58,072 nucleotides of DNA from Chitinophagales bacterium (lineage in GTDB: Bacteria > Bacteroidota > Bacteroidia > Chitinophagales > JADJOU01), in assembly GCA_030832185.1 (NCBI GenBank), contig JAURJQ010000030.1:117725-175796 (forward strand). Direction: 5' to 3'. The position numbers and the translations under genes are program-made. This document shows positions 27,891 to 36,363 of the stretch, one piece after another. Each line of letters opens with the position of its first letter. Position 1 is the first letter of the stretch. The notes below the pieces were generated by a model. The model had not been told where the DNA came from, did no database searches, and worked only from the letters and a program-made list of their open reading frames with translations.

Positions 27891-28661
27891 TTAAAATTTG
27901 AGATGCTTTATCGTTTGCCCGTTATTTATAAGTTGTTTTAAGGAGTCAATACCTATTTGTATATGGATATCGACATAGTTGGCAGTGACACTGGTATCGC
28001 TTTTCTCGGTTTTCACACCATCTGGTTCCATTGGTTTGTCACTTACTAGGAGTATTGCACCTGTACGTATTTTATTGTAATGACCTACCGTGAATATGGT
28101 TGCGGTTTCCATATCGATGGCTTCTACGCGGAGTTTAGTGAGATAATCTTTAAATTCTGAATCGTGTTCCCATACTCTTCGATTGGTGGTATATACTGTA
28201 CCAGTCCAATAGTCCCTGTCGTAGTCTCGAATAGTCGTAGATATAGCTTTCTGAAGAGCAAAGGCAGGTAATGCAGGAAGCTCCGATGGGAAGTAGTCAT
28301 TCGAAGTTCCTTCGCCGCGCACAGCAGCTATAGGTAGAATTAAATCTCCGATGTTAAATTTGGACTTTAAAGCGCCACATTTGCCTAAGAAAAGGCAAGC
28401 TTTTGGATTAATTGCCTTGAGTAAATCCATAACTGTAGCAGCATTAGGGCTCCCCATGCCAAAATTAATAATCGTGATATTGTCTTTAGTAGCGGTTTGC
28501 ATTGGTCTTTGTTTGCCCATGATTTCTACTTGAAATTTCTCTGCAAATAGTTCTACGTAGCCTATAAAATTGGTGAGTAAGATATAGTCGCCAAAGGCTT
28601 CCAATGCAATCCCAGTATATCTAGGCAGCCAATTATTAACAATCTCCTCTTTTGAATTCAT
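27891..28661 (-). CDS. amn: AMP nucleosidase
   Basis: Encodes 256 residues, the short Bacteroidota form that lacks the N-terminal regulatory domain of the 484-residue E. coli enzyme. It hydrolyses AMP to adenine and ribose 5-phosphate. Phosphorylase-fold signatures: ITIINFGMGSPNAATVMDLL, FLGKCGALKSKFNIGDLILPIAAVRGEGTSNDYFP, VEAIDMETATIFTVGHYN (purine-site Glu/Met) and LLVSDKPMEPDGVKTEKSD. Divergently transcribed from the 28700 gene, with adjoining promoter elements. Confidence 0.92.
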   Translation of the reverse strand: MNSKEEIVNNWLPRYTGIALEAFGDYILLTNFIGYVELFAEKFQVEIMGKQRPMQTATKDNITIINFGMGSPNAATVMDLLKAINPKACLFLGKCGALKSKFNIGDLILPIAAVRGEGTSNDYFPSELPALPAFALQKAISTTIRDYDRDYWTGTVYTTNRRVWEHDSEFKDYLTKLRVEAIDMETATIFTVGHYNKIRTGAILLVSDKPMEPDGVKTEKSDTSVTANYVDIHIQIGIDSLKQLINNGQTIKHLKF

Positions 28662-28668
28662 TCTCGTC

Positions 28669-28676
28669 TATTTTTG
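28669..28676 (+). promoter_or_regulatory. -7 promoter element for the 28700 gene
   Basis: TATTTTTG (TAnnTTTG), 23 nt before GTG 28700. It abuts the opposite-strand element at 28677-28684. Confidence 0.55.
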
Positions 28677-28684
28677 CAAATATA
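28677..28684 (-). promoter_or_regulatory. -7 promoter element for amn
   Basis: The minus strand reads TATATTTG, 15 nt before the amn ATG. It directly abuts the plus-strand element, so the two promoters probably cannot be occupied at once. Confidence 0.55.
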
Positions 28685-28699
28685 ATCCAAATCTATAAA

Positions 28700-29119
28700 G
28701 TGAAAAAATACGTTTTATTTTATATCATTTCAGTCTTATTTGCTTGCAGCTTGTTTTCACAATCTTCAAATCTAGATAGCCTGCGAATGAATGCTATGAT
28801 AGTTAAAGATACTCTGCTTTTGAAGCGAATCCTCCATGATTCTCTTTTCTATATTCATTCCAATGGACTCATTGAGACCAAAAGTGATTTTTTAACTTCT
28901 ATAACTTCAGGTAAAATTGAATATGAAGACATACAAATACAAGAAAAGAAGCAACGTACGATTAATAGAACAGGTCGTTCTTATACAGGAGTAGTCTGCG
29001 TGATAGGAAAATATAAAGGAGAATCTTTTCAAGTAAAACTTGCTTTTACCTCATACTATCGAAGACAAGGGAAACAATTCAAATTGATTTATTGGCAGTC
29101 GACTAAAATGACTGATTGA
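28700..29119 (+). CDS. Exported DUF4440 / NTF2-like small protein
   Basis: Encodes 139 residues from GTG 28700. The N-terminus VKKYVLFYIISVLFACSLFSQ is a clear signal peptide, so the longer reading from ATG 28652 is unlikely; that ATG also lies upstream of the promoter element. The mature part has LLLKRILHDSLFYIHSNGLIETKSDFLTSITSGKIEYED, the usual opening of DUF4440 domains (SnoaL-like cone fold), and ends in strands VKLAFTSYYRR...FKLIYWQSTKM. Function unknown; probably periplasmic. Confidence 0.75.
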   Translation: MKKYVLFYIISVLFACSLFSQSSNLDSLRMNAMIVKDTLLLKRILHDSLFYIHSNGLIETKSDFLTSITSGKIEYEDIQIQEKKQRTINRTGRSYTGVVCVIGKYKGESFQVKLAFTSYYRRQGKQFKLIYWQSTKMTD

Positions 29120-29175
29120 CTTTGCAGGAAAATCGCTATGCAGCATTGTGACTTAAGGCGCGTGTGCCTATAAAA

Positions 29176-31572
29176 TTATTTTTTCTTAGTACTAGTTTTT
29201 TTCGTCTTGGTCGATTTAGCCGTTTTCTTAGCAGTGGCTTTAGCGGTTTTTTTAGGCGATTTGTCAGAACTAGTTTTTGACTCACCTTTAATAATATTTA
29301 AAATAGTATCTAGACTTAACTGGGCGGCATCCTCTCCTTTCGGAATTCTATAATTTTCTTTACCCTGCTTGATAAATGGCCCCCATCTTCCTTGGAGCAC
29401 TTGTATCTCCTCTTCTGGGAAATCCAAAATCAACTTCTTTGCATCGGATTCGCGTTTATCTAGTATGCGCTGAATCGCTGATTCAAGGTCAATAGACATC
29501 GGGTCATCTTCTTTTTTAAGTGAAGTAAAAATAGTGCCTTGCTGCACATAGGGTCCAAATCGCCCTACATTCACTTTGAGTTCTTTTCCCTCAAATTCTC
29601 CTACAATTCTAGGTAGCTTGAAGAGATCTAATGCCTCATCAAGTGTAATTGTTTCTATGCTTTGATCTTTTCTCAATCTGGCATAGCGTGGCTTGTAATC
29701 AGGTTTATTCTCATCGGTTACACCTATTTGTATCATGGGTCCAAATCGCCCCATTCTAGCGATCATTGGCTCTTTAGAATCTGGATGATTACCAAGGCTG
29801 CGCTCGCCTGAAACTCTTTCTGCCTTCTCAAGGGTAATTTCTACTTCTTCATGAAAAGGTTTGTAAAAATTGTCGAGCATTTTCTGCCATTTTATTTTGC
29901 CATTTGAGATTTGGTCAAAGTCCTCTTCCATCGTAGCCGTGAACTTATAGTCAATTACCTTTTCAAAATGTTGCTTAAGGAAATCAGTCACTAGCATACC
30001 TATATCTGTAGGGAATAGCTTGGCTTTTTCAGCACCAGTATTCATAGATTCGCTTTCTAAGCTCACTTTGTTATTTACCAATTTATAAACTTGGAAATTA
30101 AGTTTTTTGCCGTCTCTATAATCCTTTATAACATATTCTCTATTTTGTATTGTGGAGATGGTAGGAGCGTATGTGGATGGTCTTCCTATACCCAGTTCTT
30201 CTAATTTTTTTACCAGACCAGCTTCATTATATCTAGCAGGATGCTTGGAATACTTTTGAGTAGCAGCTAAACTATGCAATTTCATAGCCTGTCCTTCTTT
30301 CATTGGAGGTAAAAATCCACCACCCGTTTCTTCATCATCTTCATCCTTTTCTACCATATAGGCTTTGAGAAATCCATCAAATGTAACAACTTCTTGTCTT
30401 GCGGTTAGGTCCGTTTCGTTTTTATCATTGCTAATAGTAACTATGGTGTTTTCTATTGCGGCATCACTCATCTGAGAGGCTATTGCGCGCTTCCAGATGA
30501 GGTCATAAAGGCGCACCTCATCATTGTCTCCTGATATATTTATATTGCTAAAGGTAGACGGTCTTATCGCTTCATGCGCTTCTTGGGCATTGGCTATTTT
30601 ACTACTATATTTTCGTAGTTTATGGTAATTTGTACCATAGAAATTCTCCACTGCTTTCTGAGCATCAGCAAGTGCTGTGTCACTTAAATTGACAGAGTCG
30701 GTTCTCATGTATGTAATATGCCCAGCTTCATAGAGACGCTGCGCTACTTGCATAGTTTTTGCTACAGAGTACCCCATTTTTTTAGAGGCTTCCTGTTGCA
30801 GGGTAGAAGTGGTAAATGGAGCTACGGGTGATTTTTTTCCAGCCTTTTTTTCTATCTTGGCTATTTTGAAATTAGCATCGACAAAACTTTCTACAACGCT
30901 CTTAGCCTCTGCATCACTACTAAGGTCTTTGGCGCTTTCAGCTTTGACTTTCATAGCTTTACCTTCTATATCTTTCTCGTCAAAAAAGGCCGCTAATTTA
31001 TAGTACATTTTAGCCTGAAATTGCTGTATCTCGCGTTCACGTTCTACGATTATGCGCACAGCTACAGACTGGACTCTACCAGCACTGAGGTTTGGTCTTA
31101 CCTTTCTCCAGAGTATTGGGGATATTTCAAAACCTACGATTCTATCTAATACTCTTCTGGCTTGCTGTGCATTGACTAGGTTCATATTAATAGTCCTAGG
31201 ATTGGCAATGGCTTTTTTAATGGCAGATTCTGTGATTTCTGAATAGGTGACCCGCTTGGTCGTCTTTGGATCTAGGTTCAATACCTCGCATAAATGCCAT
31301 GATATGGCTTCTCCTTCGCGGTCTTCATCCGTTGCTAGATAGACCTCGGAGACCTCTTTTTTTAGTTTTTTCAGTTCAGCTACTACCTTTTCTTTTTCTT
31401 TAGACACTTCATAGCTAGGAAGAAATCCATTCTCTATATCTATAGCCTTATTATTTTTGGGTAGATCTCTTATATGACCATAGCTCGATGCTACTATAAA
31501 TTTATCGCCCAAATATTTGGTGATAGTTTTTGCTTTGGCAGGAGACTCTACGATTAATAAATTTTTTGGCAT
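29176..31572 (-). CDS. topA: DNA topoisomerase I
   Basis: Encodes 798 residues of type IA topoisomerase, which relaxes negative supercoils. Toprim domain: LLIVESPAKAKTITKYLG and YLATDEDREGEAISWHL. The active-site tyrosine lies near residue 287 in GHITYMRTDSVNLS, preceded by PFTTSTLQQEASKKMGYS. The C-terminal part has Toprim-C-like repeats of the type GRFGPYVQ/GRWGPFIKQG instead of four-cysteine zinc ribbons, as in other Bacteroidota TopA, then a Lys/Thr-rich tail (last ~40 residues) that probably binds DNA. The -7 element at 31606-31613 fits its promoter. Confidence 0.97.
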   Translation of the reverse strand: MPKNLLIVESPAKAKTITKYLGDKFIVASSYGHIRDLPKNNKAIDIENGFLPSYEVSKEKEKVVAELKKLKKEVSEVYLATDEDREGEAISWHLCEVLNLDPKTTKRVTYSEITESAIKKAIANPRTINMNLVNAQQARRVLDRIVGFEISPILWRKVRPNLSAGRVQSVAVRIIVEREREIQQFQAKMYYKLAAFFDEKDIEGKAMKVKAESAKDLSSDAEAKSVVESFVDANFKIAKIEKKAGKKSPVAPFTTSTLQQEASKKMGYSVAKTMQVAQRLYEAGHITYMRTDSVNLSDTALADAQKAVENFYGTNYHKLRKYSSKIANAQEAHEAIRPSTFSNINISGDNDEVRLYDLIWKRAIASQMSDAAIENTIVTISNDKNETDLTARQEVVTFDGFLKAYMVEKDEDDEETGGGFLPPMKEGQAMKLHSLAATQKYSKHPARYNEAGLVKKLEELGIGRPSTYAPTISTIQNREYVIKDYRDGKKLNFQVYKLVNNKVSLESESMNTGAEKAKLFPTDIGMLVTDFLKQHFEKVIDYKFTATMEEDFDQISNGKIKWQKMLDNFYKPFHEEVEITLEKAERVSGERSLGNHPDSKEPMIARMGRFGPMIQIGVTDENKPDYKPRYARLRKDQSIETITLDEALDLFKLPRIVGEFEGKELKVNVGRFGPYVQQGTIFTSLKKEDDPMSIDLESAIQRILDKRESDAKKLILDFPEEEIQVLQGRWGPFIKQGKENYRIPKGEDAAQLSLDTILNIIKGESKTSSDKSPKKTAKATAKKTAKSTKTKKTSTKKK

Positions 31573-31605
31573 TTCCTCGTCGTTTAAAAAGCGATATTAA
31601 AAACG

Positions 31606-31613
31606 CAAAACTA
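31606..31613 (-). promoter_or_regulatory. -7 promoter element for topA
   Basis: The minus strand reads TAGTTTTG, 33 nt before the topA ATG. A good purine-rich RBS (GACGAGGAA) precedes the ATG. Confidence 0.5.
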
Positions 31614-31628
31614 TAAATAAAAGAAATG

Positions 31629-31636
31629 TAACTTTG
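31629..31636 (+). promoter_or_regulatory. -7 promoter element for the 31651 PLP-enzyme gene
   Basis: TAACTTTG, 14 nt before ATG 31651, divergent from the topA element 15 nt away. Confidence 0.5.
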
Positions 31637-31650
31637 ATATTTTTTAAGAA

Positions 31651-32517
31651 ATGGAAAATTTAGAGCGGATAAAAATGTCTTTAGCCTATGATGCCAATCG
31701 GCTGATAAAGCTTGATTTAAAGGCTTTTGGAATAGAGATGTCTCAAGTTTATTTTTATTTAGATTACCTAAATCATCCATTCTTTAGCGGAAATAAAATA
31801 AGAAAACTCTACGGTTCATTGAAAATTTTAGTGAGCCATGACTATGATTATCTGCTCACAATAGGGGGGAATTATTCAAATTACCTCTATGCCTGCTCAT
31901 TTATTCCAGAATTATTTCAAAAGAAATTAGTAGTCATAGTGAAGGGACACGAACCAAAAAAATATGGGTACACGCTTAGACATCTAAAAGATAAAGGGGC
32001 GCATTTGCACTTTTATGAAAGAGATGAGATAAAAAATAATCTTGATAAAATATTGACCTCACTCGAGAACTTGTATCCCAGGGCTATGTTTCTTCCAGAG
32101 GGTGGGACCAATGAATGGGCCAATGAAGGATTTGAAGACTTAATTACGTCTGAGTTTGAAAATTTTGATTGTGTATGTGTTCCTGTAGGTACTTTAGGCA
32201 CTTATAGGGGAATTGTCCATTATCTTTCAGATAGTAGAAAATTGAGAGGTTATGCCGCACACTTAGACTATTCAATGCAGAATAATGGTAATATTACATA
32301 TGATTATAGTTTCGGGGGATTTGCTAAAATGACCGAGGAGCTTATGTCGTTTGTCAAGACATTCGAACACAACTATAAAATTCTATTAGATCCTGTATAC
32401 ACCTCAAAAATGATGTATGGTATTATTCAAGACCTTAAAAAGGGGGTTCTGCATCCTTCTCAGAAAATCATAGCTATCCATACAGGTGGACTACAAGGAT
32501 GGAATGGTTTTAAGTAA
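31651..32517 (+). CDS. PLP-dependent 1-aminocyclopropane-1-carboxylate deaminase / D-cysteine desulfhydrase family protein
   Basis: Encodes 288 residues of fold type II PLP enzymes. The Schiff-base lysine is Lys49 in FFSGNKIRKLYG, followed by LLTIGGNYSNYLYA, the substrate-binding SN motif of this family. MFLPEGGTNEWANEGF and VCVPVGTLGTYRGI form the phosphate-binding region. It ends with IIAIHTGGLQGWNGF. Shorter than E. coli DcyD (328). Substrate cannot be decided; D-cysteine, ACC or another amino acid is possible. Confidence 0.85.
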   Translation: MENLERIKMSLAYDANRLIKLDLKAFGIEMSQVYFYLDYLNHPFFSGNKIRKLYGSLKILVSHDYDYLLTIGGNYSNYLYACSFIPELFQKKLVVIVKGHEPKKYGYTLRHLKDKGAHLHFYERDEIKNNLDKILTSLENLYPRAMFLPEGGTNEWANEGFEDLITSEFENFDCVCVPVGTLGTYRGIVHYLSDSRKLRGYAAHLDYSMQNNGNITYDYSFGGFAKMTEELMSFVKTFEHNYKILLDPVYTSKMMYGIIQDLKKGVLHPSQKIIAIHTGGLQGWNGFK

Positions 32518-32584
32518 AAATTGAAATTATATTTAATTGATAAATTAGGGTATATTCTGCCTTCTTGATTTCAATTTTTATTCG

Positions 32585-32592
32585 TATATTTG
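32585..32592 (+). promoter_or_regulatory. -7 promoter element for the di-haem peroxidase
   Basis: TATATTTG, 16 nt before ATG 32609. It fits an operon of 32609, 33691 and 34282. Confidence 0.55.
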
Positions 32593-32608
32593 TCATAATG
32601 ATATTGAT

Positions 32609-33685
32609 ATGAAAATTTTACAATATTTGGGATTTTTTTTTCTAGTGAGTCTGCTAGCGTGCTGTAAGTCTGAAGCTCTGGATACCCCATATGTACTAAA
32701 TAAACCTAAACATTTCCCACCACCTTCTATACCTGCGGATAATCCTTTGACGGCAGCTAAGATCAGATTAGGCAGAATGCTTTTCTATGAAAAGAGGATT
32801 TCGGAAGATCAAAAAATAGCTTGTGCCAATTGTCACAAACAAGAATTTGCCTTTGGGAGTGATCAGGCCCTAGATAAAAAAGTACACGGAGATTTGACTG
32901 CGCGAAACAGTTCTGTCTTATTTAATATGGTCTTCACTAAGAACTTTTTCTGGGATGGTAGAACCACTACACTTGAGGCTACATGTCTAGATGCCCTTAA
33001 AGGGGAGCAACGATTTGATATAGCCCAAGTGAAGTCTAAGCTCATGGTAGAATCTCAGTATAGGGATGCTTTCAATTCAGCTTTCGGTGCCAGCGAGCCT
33101 ACAGAAGATATGGTCGTCAAGGCATTAGCTAGTTTTATTCGTACCATGGTTTCAGGAACATCTAGAGTAGATAAAGGTACTGCGGAGGGCAATCCGAATA
33201 AGTATTTAACTCCTTTGGAAATAGAGGGTAGAACTATTTTTGAAACGGAAGAAGGCGACTGTTTCCATTGTCATGGTGACCCAATAGGTCAGCCAATGAT
33301 GACCGATAATTTATTTCACAATAACGGATTAGATCCTGTTTTAAATGTGAGTCTTTTTAAAGATCCTGGATTAGGGTCTGTTACAGGAGTTACTGGCCCT
33401 GATGCTGGAAAGTTTAAGACCGGACCACTTAGAAATCTATCGTATAGCAAGCCATTTATGCACGATGGCAGGCTAGCAAACTTAGATGCAGTTTTAGCTC
33501 ATTACAATACAGGTCTATCTACTGACCCAAATCGTAATAAGTTTTTTGATGTCAATATGAAAAAAGCTAACCAAGGCGGTATTAATTTATTGCCGGATAG
33601 AATCAATCGGCTTAAGGCTTATCTATTAGCTTTCGATGACCCGAGTTTTATCAGTGATACTAGTTTTAGCTCGCCATTTAAGTAG
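32609..33685 (+). CDS. Lipoprotein di-haem cytochrome c peroxidase (CCP/MauG family)
   Basis: Encodes 358 residues. A lipoprotein signal peptide ends in LVSLLAC (lipobox, Cys about 17-18). Two c-type haem sites are visible: CANCH (Cys72, Cys75, His76) and CFHCH (Cys218, Cys221, His222). Family blocks IRLGRMLFYEKRISEDQKIACANCH, ARNSSVLFNMVFTKNFFWDGR and GPLRNLSYSKPFMHDGRL are present. Such proteins reduce hydrogen peroxide or perform MauG-like oxidations in the periplasm. Probably anchored to a membrane facing the periplasm. Confidence 0.93.
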   Translation: MKILQYLGFFFLVSLLACCKSEALDTPYVLNKPKHFPPPSIPADNPLTAAKIRLGRMLFYEKRISEDQKIACANCHKQEFAFGSDQALDKKVHGDLTARNSSVLFNMVFTKNFFWDGRTTTLEATCLDALKGEQRFDIAQVKSKLMVESQYRDAFNSAFGASEPTEDMVVKALASFIRTMVSGTSRVDKGTAEGNPNKYLTPLEIEGRTIFETEEGDCFHCHGDPIGQPMMTDNLFHNNGLDPVLNVSLFKDPGLGSVTGVTGPDAGKFKTGPLRNLSYSKPFMHDGRLANLDAVLAHYNTGLSTDPNRNKFFDVNMKKANQGGINLLPDRINRLKAYLLAFDDPSFISDTSFSSPFK

Positions 33686-33690
33686 TCAAG

Positions 33691-34263
33691 GTGAGGGTAC
33701 TACTAATAGATTGTGAGGACTCTTACACGCTCAATATTTATGATTATTTAATGCAGTGCGATGTAGATGTCGATATCGTTTTACATCAAAATGTAATCAT
33801 AAGCGAGATTAGAATATATGATGCCTTAGTTTTATCTCCAGGACCTAAATCTCCCAGCGAAATTCCACTTCTTACAGAAGTGATTATGCAATATAATCGG
33901 CAGCTTCCAATTCTTGGTATTTGTCTTGGACATCAGGCGATAGGCATGTATTTTGGGCACGAATTAATCAAGTCTAAACTGCCTATGCACGGCATTTCAG
34001 TAAAAATAACTTTGGCCGAAAATCCTATTTTTCATAATATTGACACAGGAAATTTTATAGCCATGCGATATAATAGTCTAGCCATAGCAGAAAATGAAGG
34101 TTCGGAACTCGAAGTCATAGGTCGTGATGAGTTCGGAGAAATTATGGCCTTTCAGCATAGGACCCTTCCTATTTATAGCTTTCAGTTTCACCCAGAGTCT
34201 ATTGGTACACCTGATGGATTGAACTTATTTCAAAATTGGATAAAACTTATAACTAAAAATTAA
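33691..34263 (+). CDS. Glutamine amidotransferase subunit of anthranilate/aminodeoxychorismate synthase
   Basis: Encodes 190 residues (TrpG/PabA type) from GTG 33691. It releases ammonia from glutamine for a chorismate-using partner. Class I triad: Cys78 in ILGICLGHQAIG, and His167 and Glu169 in FQFHPES. LLIDCEDSYTLNIYDYL and LVLSPGPKSP are the normal N-terminal motifs (usually DNxDSFT). No trpE or pabB is adjacent, which favours PabA (folate) but does not prove it. It sits 5 nt after the peroxidase gene and 18 nt before the hexomutase gene. Confidence 0.88.
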   Translation: MRVLLIDCEDSYTLNIYDYLMQCDVDVDIVLHQNVIISEIRIYDALVLSPGPKSPSEIPLLTEVIMQYNRQLPILGICLGHQAIGMYFGHELIKSKLPMHGISVKITLAENPIFHNIDTGNFIAMRYNSLAIAENEGSELEVIGRDEFGEIMAFQHRTLPIYSFQFHPESIGTPDGLNLFQNWIKLITKN

Positions 34264-34281
34264 TCACTCAATAAATTTTAT

Positions 34282-35676
34282 ATGTCCCTAATAGCATCTA
34301 TATCTGGTATCCGAGGCACCATTGGTGGAGTACTCGGAGAAGGTTTGTCTCCCATTGATATTCAACGCTATGCGCTCGCTTATGGTCAGTTAGCTAAGAC
34401 CAAACATGCACGACCAAAAATAGTGATAGGCCGCGATGCCCGCATCTCTGGTGAAATGGTCTACAATATTGTCTCAGGCTCCTTGGTAGGTATGGGAATA
34501 GACATTGTTAATCTCGGTCTTTCAACTACACCCACCGTAGAGAAAGCAGTCAAAAAGCTAGGCGCGCAAGGAGGTATTATATTGACTGCTAGCCATAACC
34601 CTAAGCAATGGAATGCACTTAAGCTTCTAAATGAAGTAGGCGAATTTATTTCAGCGGAAGAAGGCCAAAAAGTTATCGATGGCGCTCGTGAGTTAGATAA
34701 TTTGATTTTTGCAGAGGTAGATGAACTAGGAAAAATTATCGAAGATCATGGCCTTTTAGATTGGCATATAGAAGAAATTGTCCAAATGAAATGGACGAAT
34801 CGATCGAGTATAAGATCTAAATCTATAAAGGTAGTAGTAGATGGTATTAATAGCAGTGGTAGCATAGCAGTTCCAAAATTGTTAAACGCACTAGGTATAG
34901 AAGATATCATTCTACTGAACGGAGATACTTCCGGCAACTTTGCCCACAATCCTGAGCCGTTAGCCCCTCATTTACAGCAAATATGCCAGTCTGTCGTGGA
35001 TGAAAAGGCCGATCTTGGCATAGTAGTAGATCCGGACGTAGATAGACTCTGTTTTGTGAATGAAGATGGTAGTCTTTTTGGGGAAGAATATACCCTTGTA
35101 GCAGTGGCGGATTATATTCTATCTATTGAAAAAGGGTCTACTGTCTCCAATCTATCGTCCACTCGCGCTTTAAGGGAAGTAACTATGAAACATGGCGGGA
35201 AATACTATGCCTCTGCTGTAGGGGAAGTAAATGTCGTCGCCAAGATGAAAGAAGTTAATGCTATCATCGGTGGGGAAGGGAATGGCGGTGTCATTTTCCC
35301 AGATTCACATTACGGAAGAGATGCACTCATGGGTATTGCACTTTTTCTAAGCTATTATGCTCAGAAGGGTCTAAAAATGTCTGCACTCAAGACCACTTTG
35401 CCTCAGTTTGAAATGGCCAAAAGTAAAATAGAGTTAGAGGCAGGAATGAATGTAGATACTTTATTAAACCAAATGTACTTAAAATACAGAAATGTGGAGC
35501 AATGCAATACCGAAGATGGACTTAAAATTGACTTTGCCGATAGCTGGGTGCATCTTCGTAAATCCAATACCGAACCTATCATACGTATATACTCAGAAGC
35601 CAATACATCCGCTCAAGCAGAATCTTTAGCTGCTCGATTTGTTCAAGAACTAAGAATCGAAGCCCAAGGCAATTGA
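34282..35676 (+). CDS. glmM: Phosphoglucosamine mutase / phosphohexomutase
   Basis: Encodes 464 residues of the alpha-D-phosphohexomutase superfamily. Motifs in order: SGIRGTIGGVLGEGLSP, VIGRDARISGEMVYNIVSGSLVGMGIDIVNLGLSTTPTVE, phospho-serine Ser104 in TASHNPKQWNALKLL, metal-binding loop DPDVDRLCFV, sugar-binding GGEGNGGVIFP and phosphate-binding RKSNTEPIIRIYSEA. GlmM makes glucosamine 1-phosphate for UDP-GlcNAc, complementing glmS at 38629-40473. A phosphomannomutase/phosphoglucomutase specificity cannot be ruled out. Confidence 0.88.
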   Translation: MSLIASISGIRGTIGGVLGEGLSPIDIQRYALAYGQLAKTKHARPKIVIGRDARISGEMVYNIVSGSLVGMGIDIVNLGLSTTPTVEKAVKKLGAQGGIILTASHNPKQWNALKLLNEVGEFISAEEGQKVIDGARELDNLIFAEVDELGKIIEDHGLLDWHIEEIVQMKWTNRSSIRSKSIKVVVDGINSSGSIAVPKLLNALGIEDIILLNGDTSGNFAHNPEPLAPHLQQICQSVVDEKADLGIVVDPDVDRLCFVNEDGSLFGEEYTLVAVADYILSIEKGSTVSNLSSTRALREVTMKHGGKYYASAVGEVNVVAKMKEVNAIIGGEGNGGVIFPDSHYGRDALMGIALFLSYYAQKGLKMSALKTTLPQFEMAKSKIELEAGMNVDTLLNQMYLKYRNVEQCNTEDGLKIDFADSWVHLRKSNTEPIIRIYSEANTSAQAESLAARFVQELRIEAQGN

Positions 35677-35796
35677 AAATACTGATTGAGGACTATAATG
35701 AATCAATTTTTAACGTATTGAATAAAACAAAATTATTCGCTGCATTATGGATGAAAATTAATATATACAAAAATCAACTTTGGACATCATACTAAT

Positions 35797-36363
35797 ATGC
35801 TTGAAACGATACAGAATTCAGATATCATTCTACTTAGGTTTATCCATTTGGATTTGTCGAATCCGTTATTGGATAGTTTATGTCCTATTCTAAGAACTAA
35901 GACAACTTGGATCCCTCTTTATGTATGCTTAGTCTATTATTTTTGGAAATATTTTCCAAGAGATTACATTAAGATCATATTGATATCTATCATCCTTGTC
36001 TCACTGGCAGACATAGTTTGTGCTCAGCTATTGAAGCCATGGTTTCATCGCATAAGGCCTTGTCAGTCAGAAGAATTGGTTTATTGGCTACGGATGTTTC
36101 CCTATTGTAGTCAGACGTTTAGTTTCCCATCATGCCATGCCGTGAACCATGCTGCTCTGGCATTTTTTATTGGCCAATTTTTCAACATATGGCAGCGAGT
36201 GTTATTGGTGTTTTGGGTCCTACTCATTGGATTTAGTCAGTTATATATAGGAGTGCATTATCCTAGTGATATCCTTGGGGGTATAGTTCTTGGCTGGGTA
36301 TTTGCTATGTGCGCCACTATAATTTGCAATCGTTGGGTTACATCCAATTCAAGAGACGTCTAA
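35797..36363 (+). CDS. PAP2-family membrane phosphatase
   Basis: Encodes 188 residues with about five membrane segments. The three PAP2 motifs are seen: KPWFHRIRPC (K-x6-RP), FPSCHAVNHAAL (usually PSGH, here Gly replaced by Cys) and LYIGVHYPSDILGGIVLG (usually SR-x5-H-x3-D, here the catalytic His and Asp are kept). Members dephosphorylate lipid phosphates such as undecaprenyl pyrophosphate or phosphatidate. The stop overlaps the convergent PBP gene by 4 nt. Confidence 0.88.
   Translation: MLETIQNSDIILLRFIHLDLSNPLLDSLCPILRTKTTWIPLYVCLVYYFWKYFPRDYIKIILISIILVSLADIVCAQLLKPWFHRIRPCQSEELVYWLRMFPYCSQTFSFPSCHAVNHAALAFFIGQFFNIWQRVLLVFWVLLIGFSQLYIGVHYPSDILGGIVLGWVFAMCATIICNRWVTSNSRDV

Noticed and set aside
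31502-31780. Minus-strand open frame overlapping the topA start and the 31651 gene
   Set aside because: It lies across a divergent promoter region and inside two well-supported genes; no family features.
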